A stretch of DNA of 64,000 bases, taken from Haematococcus lacustris. Its lineage: Eukaryota > Chlorophyta > Chlorophyceae > Chlamydomonadales > Haematococcaceae. The position numbers were made by a program, and so were the translations under genes. The stretch is taken from positions 4,125,697-4,189,696 of the forward strand of contig JASKMD010000008.1 of assembly GCA_030144725.1 (NCBI GenBank), in the 5' to 3' direction. Of this stretch, positions 1 through 11,039 are shown one piece after another. Position 1 is the stretch's first letter. Every line of letters begins with the position of its first letter. Below the pieces are notes generated by a model. That model was not told where the DNA came from, did not search any database, and was given only the letters and a program-made list of their open reading frames with translations.

Positions 1-575
1 GAGGGGTCCAGGTGGGTGAGGGGCTAAGGGAGGCAGGAGGGGGAGGGTCAAAGGCTGAGCTTGAAGGAGGGGCTGGAGGAGGTAGGGTGACCAACGAGGG
101 GTCCAGGTGGGTGAGGGGCTAAGGGAGGCAGGAGGGGGAGGGTCAAAGGCTGAGCTTGAAGGAGGGGCTGGAGGAGGTAGGGTGACCAACGAGGGGTCCA
201 GGTGGGTGAGGGGCTAAGGGAGGCAGGAGGGGGAGGGTCAAAGGCTGAGCTTAAAGGAGGGGCTGGAGGAGGTAGGGTGACCAACGAGGGGTCCAGGTGG
301 GTGAGGGGCTAAGGGAGGCAGGAGGGGGAGGGTCAAAGGCTGAGCTTGAAGGAGGGGCTGGAGGAGGTAGGGTGACCAACGAGGGGTCCAGGTGGGTGAG
401 GGGCTAAGGGAGGCAGGAGGGGGAGGGTCAAAGGCTGAGCTTGAAGGAGGGGCTGGAGGAGGTAGGGTGACCAACGAGGGGTCCAGGTGGGTGAGGGGCT
501 AAGGGAGGCAGGAGGGGGAGGGTCAAAGGCTGAGCTTGAAGGAGGGGCTGGGGGAGGTAGGGTGACCAACGAGGG
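1..575. repeat. Minisatellite, 95-bp unit, six copies
   Basis: Six near-identical 95-bp units begin at 1, 96, 191, 286, 381 and 476; each starts GAGGGGTCCAGGTGGGTGAG. Copies differ by single bases (for example a TTAAAGG for TTGAAGG change in the third). The array is cut by the left edge. It is open in one frame on the minus strand as a proline/serine-rich repeat, which I attribute to the 95-bp periodicity and purine bias, not to a gene. Confidence 0.95.
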
Positions 576-735
576 TCCAGGTCGAAGATGAGGGTAAGGG
601 TGGAGATGGAGATGGGGGTGTGAACATGGAGGTGGAGGTGAAGATGGAGGTGGAGATGGAGGTGAAGGAGGTGGAGGTGTAGGGAAGATGAAGGTGGAGG
701 TGAAAAAGGAAATGGAGGTGAGCAGGAGGTGAGTA
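576..735. repeat. Purine-rich degenerate GGTGGAGATGGA repeat
   Basis: A short degenerate run of GGAGGTGGAGATGGAGGTGAAG-type units lies between the two minisatellites. It is nearly all purine on the plus strand. I see no coding or regulatory signal in it. Confidence 0.7.
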
Positions 736-1113
736 GGAGGAGGTGGTGGACATGGCTGCGCGATATGCCATATGTCCGCGTGGGCTGCTAGCAGGAGGAG
801 GTGGTGGACATGGCTGCGCGATATGCCATATGTCCGCGTGGGCTGCTAGCAGGAGGAGGTGGTGGACATGGCTGCGCGATATGCCATATGTCCGCGTGGG
901 CTGCTAGCAGGAGGAGGTGGTGGACATGGCTGCGCGATATGCCATATGTCCGCGTGGGCTGCTAGCAGGAGGAGGTGGTGGACATGGCTGCGCGATATGC
1001 CATATGTCCGCGTGGGCTGCTAGCAGGAGGAGGTGGTGGACATGGCTGCGCGATATGCCATATGTCCGCGCGGGCTGCGAGCAGGAGGAGGTGGTGGACA
1101 TGGCTGCGCGATA
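736..1113. repeat. Minisatellite, 58-bp unit, about 6.5 copies
   Basis: The block GGTGGTGGACATGGCTGCGC recurs at 742, 800, 858, 916, 974, 1032 and 1090, an exact 58-bp period. Each unit contains CATATGGCATATCGCG-type sequence in inverted sense and a GCTAGC site. Because 58 is not a multiple of three, an open frame across it rotates through three phases, which argues against coding use. Confidence 0.95.
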
Positions 1114-1339
1114 TGAGGCTGTATGGAGCCCAGGGCTAGCACAGTTCTTTAAGAAAATGTATATGCTATGTGAATGTGTTACGCCCGATGCACCACTGCG
1201 CCCATGCCCATGCCAGCGATGTGATGTAGCTCAGGCATTTGTAAGGCATGTGTAAGCTAACTTTCAATTAGGCGGATATAATCTGGCAACAAAAACAGGC
1301 AACTCCTGAACCCCACAGCCCTCATGTATGTAATGGATA

Positions 1340-1490
1340 ATCGGCGGGCCGAGTACATTATGCGAAAATAATGGACGAGTCCGAGGCGAGGTGGCCATAT
1401 ACACCGAGGCGCAGCCGAGGTGTATATGGCCGCGGAGACGAGGACGAGTCCATTAGATTCGCGTAATGTGCGAGGTAGAGGCGATTATCT
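1340..1490. mobile_element. Fold-back (MITE-like) inverted-repeat element
   Basis: A perfect 13-bp inverted repeat, GGCCATATACACC (1393-1405) and GGTGTATATGGCC (1419-1431), sits at the centre of a longer imperfect palindrome. Outward, TAATGGAC pairs with GTCCATTA, ACATTATGCGAA pairs with TTCGCGTAATGT, and GATAATCG pairs with CGATTATC. The whole folds into one long hairpin of about 150 bp. This is the form of a small non-autonomous fold-back DNA element. No clear target duplication was found, so the class is undetermined. Confidence 0.55.
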
Positions 1491-1506
1491 GGTATATCTG
1501 AGGTCC

Positions 1507-1598
1507 GCGGCCCGTCAATTATACAAAAGTGCTCCCCGCGGCCCATCAATTATACAAAAGTGCTCCCCGCGGCCCGTCAATTATACAAAAGGGCAGTC
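1507..1598. repeat. 31-bp direct repeat, three copies
   Basis: Units beginning GCGGCCCGTCAATTATACAA recur at 1507, 1538 and 1569. They lie immediately beside the fold-back element and may derive from it. Confidence 0.85.
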
Positions 1599-1599
1599 A

Positions 1600-3032
1600 A
1601 CGTTAGGTCAAATATCTGAAGTTTTTGACGACGAAGTGGCTTAGCAGCAACGACAAAGCGTTCTATTTGTCTATTCGCAATGAGCGCGGCCTGCCCAAAG
1701 CCCGAAGCTTCCAGTCAACATGCCAGCCTGGCAATTATAAGTATACATGCCAGCCTGGCAATAGGCCGCTAAGCTACCGCGATTTGTTGCATTTGTTGCG
1801 TTGAGGTTGCAATAGTTGCGTATGCGAGCTTTTTCGGGTAACTCGCGACTTGCAGGTTTCGACGTGCAAGCCTTACATGCAACTAGCACACTCGCGACTT
1901 GCGGTACACTTGTGGAACACGCGGAGTAAGCTGCTCGCACTTTGCAGCCTTGATATACTCATCCGAGTTATGAAGAATTATTTGATCCTGTATTTTGCAT
2001 ACACTTCAGATATAGTTTTATATACCTTGAGCACTTTTATAGCTTTTATAGGAATCCGAGCCAACTATAATTATATGGGCGTACTCATATGGGCCTACTC
2101 ATATGGGCCTACTCATGCTACACAAAAATGAAGCAAGAGTTGGAATCGAACCGGGCTGCGAGATCATCATTGTAAAGGCTACCGACAGTGTGCCTAATGC
2201 GCACTTCAGCTCAGTCTTCTGGTGTGTGTGCCTGTGCCAGTGCCTGTGCTTGCGCCACACACATCCCCTTTGTGAGGGGTTCATTGGTTTTTTATGTTGG
2301 GATTGTCTTGAGCTATTGCTATTGCTACTGGCTATTGCTGCAGCTTGCGCTGCCACTTGAGCAACAGGGGCTTGTCGGGTATCTCCACCCACTCCTGGCC
2401 TGGCTGGCCTGGCTTTGGCATGGCTGGGCGGTTAGTCCAGTAGCACAGCTCAGTGGGACGAGGACCTGGGCCTTCACTCGTGGGCGCACAGCCTTGTCAA
2501 GGAAGGCGTCCCAAAGCGCTTGCGGGAGGTGGTCGGTGAGGTGGGCTAACTTGGCCTTTCTTGCGTGGAACGTATTGCCCCTGCTGCGGGCAGCGCGGGC
2601 CTCTCCTGAAGCCTTCCTTTTGCGCTGTGCCTCGGTCAAGTCGGGTTGGCCTGCCTCTCAGGCGGCCCCAACATTCAAAAAATGACAGGAAACCGACCCC
2701 TGGTAGTAGGACGGTTGTATCTCTGCACTCGCTGCGCCAAATTTAATGCTAGCTGGCTCACAATGTAGCCAGCCCGGCCAGCTACCTTTTCCCCATCCAG
2801 AATAATTATGCAGTCAGTAGGCCGTGCACAACAAAGCATCAAAGTTGGTGATTCAAATTTGAGCCATTGCGGAGCATGCAGTCGTCGCTTCAACCGCCCG
2901 CGTCGCGTAGGCTGCTCTACATGAGCATGCGCGTCGGCGGCAGCAGTCGGATATAAAAACTATTACGCGAATGTGGCACGGAGGCAGTTGGCAGGTGCGG
3001 TTGGGAGAGGTGGCCACCTTTGTGTAACTATG
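1600..3032. other. Interval with no supportable gene
   Basis: AT-richer than the rest of the left arm. A direct duplication of ATGCCAGCCTGGCAAT occurs at about 1720 and 1747, and ATATGGGCCTACTC is repeated at about 2092-2120. A minus-strand stretch (2325-2639) reads as a basic peptide (MTEAQRKRKASGEARAARSR at its start) and another (2675-2893) ends just upstream. Neither has a recognisable domain, so I do not call them genes. They could be degraded transposon sequence. Confidence 0.5.
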
Positions 3033-3275
3033 TCACCGTTTGCGCTTGGCAGCTGTCTGGGGCTGCCCTAACCCTGGGAGCTGATAATTTGCCACCGCAT
3101 CACTTAGCTGCTGGTGGAGCTGCTCAACCTGTGCCCTCAACACCATGGCGTCGTTCTGTGCCTTCTTCATCTGAGCTTTCAAGCCACTAGGGCAACACTT
3201 AAAGCCTGCCTTGGGTGAGGCGTTCAGCTTTTGCAGCTGTTGACGCTTCTTCTTGCTGGGCCTTTTACCCCCCAT
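3033..3275 (-). CDS. Small basic coiled-coil-like protein, possibly broken by the LTR element
   Basis: An 80-residue minus-strand frame. It starts MGGKRPSKKKRQQLQKLNAS, contains KAGFKCCPSGLKAQMKKAQN, then a heptad-like stretch (VLRAQVEQLHQQLSDAV) that could form a short coiled coil, and ends in AAKRKR, a nuclear-localisation-like tail. I chose the ATG at 3275 because the next upstream in-frame ATG (3326) lies inside the LTR that begins at 3295. The gene starts only 20 bases from the insertion point. The LTR element may therefore have cut it from its promoter or from upstream exons beyond 5416. No family recognised; it may also be a fragment of an older transposon. Confidence 0.35.
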   Translation of the reverse strand: MGGKRPSKKKRQQLQKLNASPKAGFKCCPSGLKAQMKKAQNDAMVLRAQVEQLHQQLSDAVANYQLPGLGQPQTAAKRKR

Positions 3276-3294
3276 GGTGGCCTTGAACCTGCCT

Positions 3295-3655
3295 TGCAAC
3301 AGAGCTGTTTCGTAGCTAGGATGCATGGTAGGATTTCCCGTTCATGTGCATGCGATGATGTGCCGGGCCGGCTTTCACCGGGCTGTCAGGTGTCAACGTG
3401 CGTGTGACAAGGTGTGGGTTGTTTACTTCTTAAGCTGAGCTTCTGTTCTGGTCTAGAGTCCCGTGGGGGAGGAGTTGAGCTGGAGGACTGTACACTATGT
3501 AAGACACTACCACTCTACGCTATTCGGAAGACGACGAGTATGTGGACAGCAGCAGCCACAGCAGCAGCTGCGAGTCACCTGCAGTTCTGGCAGCTTTGGC
3601 AGCATTTCAAACCAGGACGCAGCATGCATACTGGCGAAGCAACACAACTGTTACA
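3295..3655 (+). repeat. 5' LTR, 361 bp
   Basis: Begins TGCAACAG and ends AACTGTTACA. It is identical to the 3' LTR except for GCATGGTAGG against GCATTGTAGG near the start and TGTTACA against TATTACA at the end. Upstream five bases are TGCCT. Confidence 0.93.
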
Positions 3656-5036
3656 TTTGGTTTCCGTGGTCCGATCATCCCTGTGCAGACATACGAGACT
3701 GCTCACATCATCGCGGAGGTCGCCCTTTATCGGTCATCCCGCAGCCCAACCCGCAACTCAGAGCAGCGGAGCTTTAGGACGCCCGCTCTTGCGGAGTATC
3801 AGCAGCACCTGCTATATTGCGGAGTTCCTTTCAAAGGTTCGGCCCTGTCACCTGCGACTTGTCCCCTGCAACCTGTCACTTGCAGAGTCTTAGCCTGCCC
3901 GCAAGTGCACCAGCATGGCGAGTCTTCAGCAGCAGCGCTCTTAGCACCAGCGTTAAAAGCTGAGGCTTCAGCATCCCTCCGCCTTACGGCGAGAACCTCC
4001 ACAGCCCCGCCACCACCCCGTCCTTACGGGAGGACATTGCACTCTTAGGCCCTCACACGTGCAAGCTGTAGCTCACTGCTGTAGCCAGCCTGACACAACC
4101 TGCTCCTTGCAGAGTTGCATGCACCCTGTACTAGGTGGAGAGCATACATACAACCTGCCCCTAGCAGAGCCCTAACACAACCTGCTCTATGCAGCGCATC
4201 ATTTTCATCAACAGCTTGCTCAAGCAAAGCACACAGCCTACCACCACCCTGATTGTTACTTCACAACCTGTTGGCATTAACCACAGAGCTGGCACAACAC
4301 ATCACATCAGTAGCACAGCACCATGCTTGCTTCAGCCTCACACCGTCTTCAACTACAGCCTACACACCTGCTTTCCTTGCAGAGAGTAGGGCACCACCAT
4401 ACACAATGGCAGCTCACCCAGCAGCCTGCCAGTACACTCAAGCCGCATAGTTGCACGACATGCGCACACTCTCACAACCAAGGTTCTGCCTGAGATAGAA
4501 TATAACATGGCAGCAAAGCACCCTAGCCAGCAGCCTGCCATTACAAACAAGTCGTTAGCCGCACAGCCGACGCACAATCAAGCAGCCCAGGTGTCCCCTG
4601 AGGTAGCGCACAATCAAGCAACCCAGGTGTCCCCTGAGGTAGCACACAACAACGGCACGGGGCAAAGCTATCACGCATTTGCCTAGGGTTGCAGTTGCCG
4701 TACTGCTTCTCTCATGTTCACTCATGCATGGGCCACACACTATGCAGTCAGGCACAGCGGCCTCTGCATGCCAGCAAACAGGTACATACGCCTAGGATCT
4801 TGATACGCCCCAGCTTTGGAACTCAAGTTACCTGTTGTCTTTGCATGAAATTCTCCGCATACGCTTGTCTGTCGCGTAGCTTAATGCAAGACTATTGTTG
4901 CATCTTCTTGCACTGGTTTGCATGTAGCGTTGCTTTGCATGACTAAGCCTGGCTTTGCACGATTGCTTCTGCCTGCCAATGTACTCAATGTTTGGCTGCC
5001 TAAGCCTTCAAGATGAGCTCCGGGACGTAGCTCTTT
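3656..5036. other. Interior of the LTR element; no gag-pol
   Basis: Starts TTTGGTTTCCGTGGTCC, where a primer-binding site would lie; I could not match it to a specific tRNA. The body is C/A-rich with many short CACAACCTGCT-like and CTTGCAGAG-like motifs. It contains a 36-bp tandem duplication (CGCACAATCAAGCAGCCCAG..., at 4571 and 4607). All frames are short and no retroviral protein motif is visible. Confidence 0.8.
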
Positions 5037-5050
5037 GGAGTGGGGGAGAG
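5037..5050 (+). promoter_or_regulatory. Polypurine tract of the LTR element
   Basis: GGAGTGGGGGAGAG directly abuts the TG of the 3' LTR, the expected position for plus-strand DNA priming in LTR retrotransposons. Confidence 0.8.
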
Positions 5051-5411
5051 TGCAACAGAGCTGTTTCGTAGCTAGGATGCATTGTAGGATTTCCCGTTCA
5101 TGTGCATGCGATGATGTGCCGGGCCGGCTTTCACCGGGCTGTCAGGTGTCAACGTGCGTGTGACAAGGTGTGGGTTGTTTACTTCTTAAGCTGAGCTTCT
5201 GTTCTGGTCTAGAGTCCCGTGGGGGAGGAGTTGAGCTGGAGGACTGTACACTATGTAAGACACTACCACTCTACGCTATTCGGAAGACGACGAGTATGTG
5301 GACAGCAGCAGCCACAGCAGCAGCTGCGAGTCACCTGCAGTTCTGGCAGCTTTGGCAGCATTTCAAACCAGGACGCAGCATGCATACTGGCGAAGCAACA
5401 CAACTATTACA
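5051..5411 (+). repeat. 3' LTR, 361 bp
   Basis: Second copy of the LTR, followed directly by the target duplication TGCCT at 5412-5416. Confidence 0.93.
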
Positions 5412-5416
5412 TGCCT

Positions 5417-6395
5417 GGTTAACATGATGTAACTTTGAAGCTGTCAAACTGAACGAGGCCTGGGCTGTTTGTTGTGCGGCTTGTTTCACTAGATGCGCCA
5501 ATGGATAAAGAACAAACATTTCGTAGCCATTTTCTTGTGGGTGCAGCACAGTTCTTGTGGGTGCAACACAGTGGAGGACACAGTGGAGGAGGGGGGGGGT
5601 ATAAGCCGGTGGTACCTTAGTGTGCGCCGACCCAAATGTGCTATTCGGCGGAAGCGAGTACGATTATATGTTTCATTTACCCCGTCTAGGCGCCCTGCAC
5701 GCCCGGCAGGCATCGCGATGGGTGTTGGCCGGACATTCCATTTGTGAAGAACCAGCTCACTACGCTAGGTAGATGGGGTCACAGCGATGTGGCTCACCGT
5801 GCCAAGGAGACTAGTCTCGCCGCTGTGATTTGTTCGCGGGCACATGTAGCAGTACACAAGCAAAGACTCCATTGGCTAGCGCTGATGGTCAGATCACGCG
5901 GACTAAACTGTGGCTGCCAATGTGACAAACGCTATCGTAAGCGATGCAGTATTGAGAGAGTACTTGCATGAAGATTACCAACCCCATGTTGGGGTCGCCT
6001 GACTGCCTCGTCGCGGTCAACTATGTCGAAGTCGGGGTCCTCCAGCACTGCTCTAGGCCCACCCACACCGGTTCGTCTCTTCTTCCTCGCCATAAACAAT
6101 AGCAACGCGAGGCAGCTACACTATACAGCTATACTAAGGATTTTCGTGCTTGTCACAAACATGTCCACATGGTTGTTCCAAGTGAGCCCGGTACTCACGC
6201 ATCCTCATAAACAGCACAATCCTCATAAACAGCATAATCCTCATAATAAAAAACCAAGGGCCAACCAAGGGCGGAGTTACAGATGCGGATTGTGAATGTC
6301 TAAGATACTGGACTGTGCCGACTAAGGCAACACGCAATTCCGCCACCATTCAGGGCAACTATGACGGATTGTAGTTTTTGTCATGACAAGCAAGC
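5417..6395. other. Interval with no supportable gene; probable upstream region of the HtrA gene
   Basis: Contains a short duplication of TTCTTGTGGGTGCA (about 5532 and 5551), then GTGGAGGACACAGTGGAGGA and a run of nine G. Further on are only short frames without domains. The last few hundred bases would include the promoter of the downstream protease gene, but I see no defined element. Confidence 0.5.
6196..6250. repeat. 17-18-bp direct repeat, three copies
   Basis: CCTCATAAACAGCAYAAT-type units repeat three times upstream of the HtrA start. Possibly regulatory, but nothing in the sequence shows it. Confidence 0.6.
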
Positions 6396-9300
6396 ATGTA
6401 CGACGCTTTCTCACCGGCTAGCTTCGCCTCGGCGCTTTCCTGCTCGCAAACGGACGCTCAATCTTCAGCTCAAGACAATTCACCATTTCGGAGGCAACCT
6501 GCTGTGGTCTCGACCTCGCCGATGAGACCTTCTCAGCTGCTGCAGCTTCTGCGGCTGCAGCAAGCGTGCACTTCGACGCAGCCAGTGCCAATCCTCGTCA
6601 TGATGGTATGTCCAGGGGAAAGGGATTTTGACCCTCAGCAGCGGCACAGAGGCATTTGACATTTCCTCTGTGTCCCACAGCCGCAGCCTGTGTGTCCAGG
6701 GTCCCGGCACCCGGTTAGCTGACTGGCCCAAGCTACCTCATTGGCCCAATTGTGACCTGCAGGCGGAGCGCCAGCGGCCCACACGTGCAGCCAGCGTCCT
6801 GCCCTTCCTCGCCGGGTGCAGCTTTGGAGCACTGGGGCTTGCTGCATGGTAGATGTGCCAGCTCCTCATGCACACCATGCCCGCCAATGGAACTGCTACC
6901 ATTGAAGCTTCAGCACTCTATACACTGAATGACATTACAGGCCTGATGACAGCCTCAGTGCTCTGATCATGATGAGCACATCGTGCTGACATGACATAAC
7001 ACAATGGGTGCTGCCCTGCAGGGAGCGGGCAAGCGACCCGGCGTCCCACCCCTTCTCTTCTCCCCACTTAATTAGCAGCAGCTTAGCAGCGCTTGCCACC
7101 ACCGTATCCGGTGCACACAGCCCTCCATCACACAGCAGCTACCCTGCCCTTCACACCACCTCCAGCAGGGGGTGGCTGCAGAGGGTGGTGTCCAGCTCCT
7201 CTGACCTTCTGCCCACCAGCAGCCTTGCCACGCAGCAGCACCTGCTGCCGCCTCCCATGACACCCAGCTCAGTGGCCCTGCACACAGCCAGTGCCAGCCA
7301 GTCCTCGCTGATGTCGGCCTTATCCCTGAGACCCAGCCTCAGCTCTGGCCCCGGCCCTGGCCCCGGCTCGCCCTCAGCGCCCCTGACCCGGGACTCTGTG
7401 AGCCTTGCCTGCAGCAGGGCGGAGCCGGCTGTGGTGCAGCTGGTGGTCAGTGATGGCAGCGGCACTCAGAGGTGAGGTGAGGGGGAGGGCTGGCTGGAAC
7501 ACCAAACCCAGCATTTATCTGCCGAGTGGTGAGCACTATCGTTGTGTGTAGTGCTGCTGCTTCTGGGTGCAGAGCATGCTACCATCGTCTGTCATCAATG
7601 CACTTGTAGTTCTTCATGCATCAATGCACATCAATGCACATCAATGCACACAAACCAAATCAATGCACATCAATGCACATAAATCAAATCAATGCACATT
7701 AATGCACAAGTAGTCCTCACCAACCAGGCCTCATGCCTGCCTGGGTCTATCCTGATGGTCTGCCTGCATGGCTACCATCATCTGCTATCAATGAATGCCA
7801 TGCGCCTCAGTCACGAGCCATACCCCACCAAGCATGCATAACATAGGCAGCGAGGCCGGTTCGCACAAAATGGCTGCAGGGCAACAGAAAGAGCCAGCCA
7901 GGCAAACGTTTAGAGGCACTGCCAGTCCTTGTCCAGCTCATCGTCTGCATATCCTGCTGTTTCCGGCCCTTGCTTGACCTCCCTGGCCACCTGCAGGGCA
8001 GCTGCCAGGTAGCTGCATGATGTGCCATGCAGCTGTAGCCCCCTGGCCCAGTACAGCCCCCTCCAGCTGACAGCTAGCTGTGAGCGGCTGCCGCCTGCAC
8101 CATGCCCCATCAGTAGAGGTGTGAGGTCCAGCAGGCCCCCCCTGCCTCAGCCTGCAGGCCCTGGTGCCACCCTTGTGTTGTCACACAGCCAGGGACAGGC
8201 CGCTCACCTGGTTAACTTGCCCTGGCTGTGCCTGGTCAGGTCAAGCGGCAGTGGCTGGATCTACCATGAGGTGTGTGTCGCAGCCGGCCCGACACACAGC
8301 TGCTGACCCATGTGCTGCCTGGAGCTGCGTGCTGCCCCAGTGTTGGGCTGAAGCAGTGAGTCAGGTGCCCTCGCAGGATGGGTTCATCATCACCAACACC
8401 CACTGCCTCAGCGACCTACTTGCAGCACAGCCCAGCGGCAGCAGCGGTGGCAGCAGCCAAGCAAGCCTGCCCACACCTGCTCCAGACGCGGCCCAGCTGT
8501 TCGTCACACTGGCAGATGGCCGAGTGCTGCCGGGTTCGGTGCTCTGCACAGACAAGTGCGTGCGCTGCCGGCTGTGGTCTCAACAGCTGCAGTTTGGGCA
8601 AGGCAGCCACGGACCAGGCTGCTGCCAGGCATGGCCACCAGCTTTGGCAGGGCGGGAGCGGGTTAACCCCTTGTGCATTCGACACTCACGCACCCGATGA
8701 GGCTGGCTGCAGCCTGCGTAAGAAAGCTGCAAGTAGGCAGCAAGGGACCATGCCTAGGCCTCACTGGCAGCATCACCAGACCTCACTAGCTGGCCTCAAT
8801 GGCGACACCACACCGCACAGCTGCCCAGCTGCAGGGTATGGCTGGCAAGGGTGCTGCAGCTCCGGCTGCTGCCTGGCTGCAGGACGGCTGACTTGGCGGT
8901 GGTCAAGGTGGATGCGGGCGAGCAGCTGCCTACCATTGCAGTAGGCCGCTCTGCTGACTTGCGCATAGGGGAGTGGGTGGTGGCCCTGGGCGTGCCCCTG
9001 CAGCTGAAGCACTGCAGTGTGACGCTGGGTGTGGTCAGTGCGCTGCGCACAGGGCTGGAGCTGGGCCTGGAGGGTGAGGAGCAAACTAGGCTGCTACGGG
9101 CCGCAAAGTGCCCAGCTGCCTGCCTGCCCAGCTGCCTGCCTGCCCAGCTGCCTGCCTGCCCAGCTGCCTGCCTGCCCAGCTGCCTGCCCGCCCAGCTTCC
9201 TGCCTGCCCAGCTGCCTGCCTGCCCAGCTGCCTGCCTGCCCAGCTGCCTGCCTACCCAGCTGGCTGCTTGCCACTGAGCATAGTGACACACATAGGCACA

Positions 9301-10989
9301 TGGGGCACAAGGGGCATAGGCGCATGGTTGCCTGACCCACATCTGCCATGTCTGCTGCTCGCACACACCTTGTGTTTCAGCCACACAGCATGCAGCTGCC
9401 TGATCTCAAACCAGGTGGCCAGGTGCTATCCCCTGCTGCCCCAGGTGCCTGCACCTCCTACATTCAGACAGACGCCGCCATCAACCAGGGCAGCAGTGGA
9501 GGGCCGCTGATAAACTTGGACGGCCAGGTGGTGGGCGTGTCAGTGTTCAAAGCAGTGGGCGCGGAGGCCGTCTCCTTCTGCCTGCCTATCGATGCAGGTA
9601 GGGCAAGATAGTGGGCTGGGTACCAGAGGGGTCACAGGCAGAGGGGCTGACATGCAGGCAGGCGCAGACTCTGGCCTAATCAGCGCTGAGTGAGCCCAGC
9701 CCAACCCTGATCGCGCGTCTGTCAGCTGCCCTTGTGCTTGTCCTACCTGCCCTGCCCTTGTCCTGCCCTTGTCCTACCCTGCCCTTGTCCTACCCTGCCC
9801 TTGTCCTGCCCTTGTCCTGCCCTTGTCCTACCCTGACCACCCTCCCTCTCGCTGCTCACCGAGATCTGATCCACCATGACTGGTTCAACCGCTCAGCAAT
9901 CCATTTGCCCTGGCTTGCTTGCTCACACAGTACGGGAGGTGGTGCAGCAATTCAGCCAGTCTGGGCGCATGGTCCATGCGTTTGTGGGCCTAAAGCTGGT
10001 GGAGGTACCAAACGGTAGGCGTGTAGCAAGACAGGGTGAGGGGCTGCCTGCATGGGGGAGGCTGGCAGCTGCAGGTGCAGCGAGGCCCACTAGCTTGGTC
10101 CGCTCACTCCTCCTGGGCAGTTGCAGCCCTGCCATAGCAACCTTGAGCTCCACCTGTGTTTAGGCTCAGCAGGCCGGGTCAAGGTCAGGCAGCCTGTGAC
10201 GCACTGGGCAGCCAGAACGGAGGGCGGCACCTCTTGCCAAGCTGGCCGAGTTTGGCCGCATAGGCAGACTGGCAGCAGGGGCAGTATGGCAGCAGGGGCA
10301 AAGGGCACAGTGAAGGAGTGGGGGGGCGACCTTGTCATGTGTGTCCCCTCTTGCAGGTGCATGCAAGCAGCTCCAGCAGCTCATCCCCCAGCTTGCTCAC
10401 TCCAAGGCCGCTGTCGTGGTTCAGGTGAGCCTGCAGCGCCCTAGGTGCCTGGCTGGGTGCGACAACCAGGTGTGGTGTGGGCGCAATGCATGGTCATGGA
10501 CCTGAAACGCGTGACAAGGTATGCGTGGTGCTGCCACTGCATGCAGACAGTGAAGAAAGGGTCCCCTGCTGAGGTGGCTGGGCTGCTAGCGGGTGACATC
10601 ATACTGGCTGTGGAGGGTGAGGAAGCAGCCCGTGGCAGCCTGGGAGGGAACAAGCCTCTGGGCAGCACCTCTATCCGCCTTCCTATGCACACTCGCAACC
10701 ATGCATGCTGACTTCCTGTAGTTCTGCAGGGTCTGCTGCCTTGCTGCCAACAACGCAGATGCTGCTGCTGCAGCTGATGTGGATGCAGCAAGCTAGCCAA
10801 GGCGCAGCAACTGCTGCCTTCTTCTCATGCGCAGGCACACAACACTTGCGTCTGGCTGAAGTTGTCAGTGCATTGCGCGGCCGAGTGAACAAGGCCACAC
10901 AAGTGAGGGTGGTGCGCAGAGATGCCCAGGCTGAGATATACTCCGACATCACACTGTCGGTCACACCTGCAGAGGCCCCTGACGCCTGA
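6396..10989 (+). CDS. HtrA/Deg-family serine protease with PDZ domain, about 11-12 exons
   Basis: An ATP-independent trypsin-like protease of the DegP/HtrA family, about 558 residues when spliced. Exons chosen by GT-AG sites and phase: 6396-6605, 6763-6848, 7022-7471, 8240-8270, 8377-8555, 8883-9073, 9445-9597, 9931-10014, 10357-10424, 10547-10616, 10835-10989. A 33-nt in-phase exon near 6680-6713 is optional. The N-terminus is Ser/Gln-rich, followed by a hydrophobic segment ([17 protein letters not shown], about residues 82-98), so the protein is probably targeted and membrane-anchored. The catalytic triad is intact: His268 in [11 protein letters not shown], Asp322 in [10 protein letters not shown], Ser400 in [11 protein letters not shown] single PDZ domain follows ([20 protein letters not shown]). 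Organelle (plastid or mitochondrion) cannot be settled by eye. Stop is TGA. Introns carry minisatellites. Confidence 0.9.
7608..7710. repeat. Intronic ATCAATGCACAT repeat
   Basis: Repeats of CATCAATGCACATCAATGCA with interspersed AAATCAAATC lie in the large intron between the 7022-7471 and 8240-8270 exons of the HtrA gene. No coding potential. Confidence 0.8.
9105..9262. repeat. Intronic 16-bp minisatellite CCCAGCTGCCTGCCTG
   Basis: About ten copies of a 16-bp unit in an HtrA intron. It is open in several frames on both strands as Leu-Pro-Ala-Cys or Gly-Arg-Gln repeats, but it interrupts the protease fold between [11 protein letters not shown] and [11 protein letters not shown], so it is intronic. 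The same unit reappears in short form at about 15785. Confidence 0.9.
9735..9836. repeat. Intronic CCTGCCCTTGTCCTAC repeat
   Basis: Seven to eight degenerate copies of CCTGCCCTTGTCCTRC in the intron before the 9931-10014 exon of the HtrA gene. Confidence 0.85.
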
Positions 10990-11039
10990 GGTAATGGCAG
11001 GGAAGGGGGTGCTATAGGGATAGGGGAGGCAGGGGTGGC

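Larger units (their letters stand above)
3295..5411 (+). mobile_element. Non-autonomous LTR retrotransposon (Ty1/copia-type termini)
   Basis: Two 361-bp LTRs (3295-3655 and 5051-5411) bound a 1,395-bp interior. The LTRs differ at only two positions and both have near-inverted ends, TGCAACAG at the left and CTRTTACA at the right. The element is flanked by a perfect 5-bp target duplication, TGCCT (3290-3294 and 5412-5416). A polypurine tract abuts the 3' LTR. The interior holds no gag, protease, integrase or reverse transcriptase, so mobilisation must have come from another element. Near-identical LTRs and a perfect duplication indicate a recent insertion. TG...CA ends with 5-bp duplications fit both copia and gypsy; the TGYAACA/TGTTACA form favours copia. 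Confidence 0.9.

Noticed and set aside
2125..2215. tRNA gene on the minus strand
   Set aside because: A B-box-like GGTTCGATTCC is present, but the T-stem, acceptor and anticodon arms do not pair. At most it is a tRNA-derived remnant.
9105..9384. Cys/Pro/Leu-rich frames on both strands
   Set aside because: They are the 16-bp intronic minisatellite of the HtrA gene; including it would break the protease fold between strands that join in phase without it.
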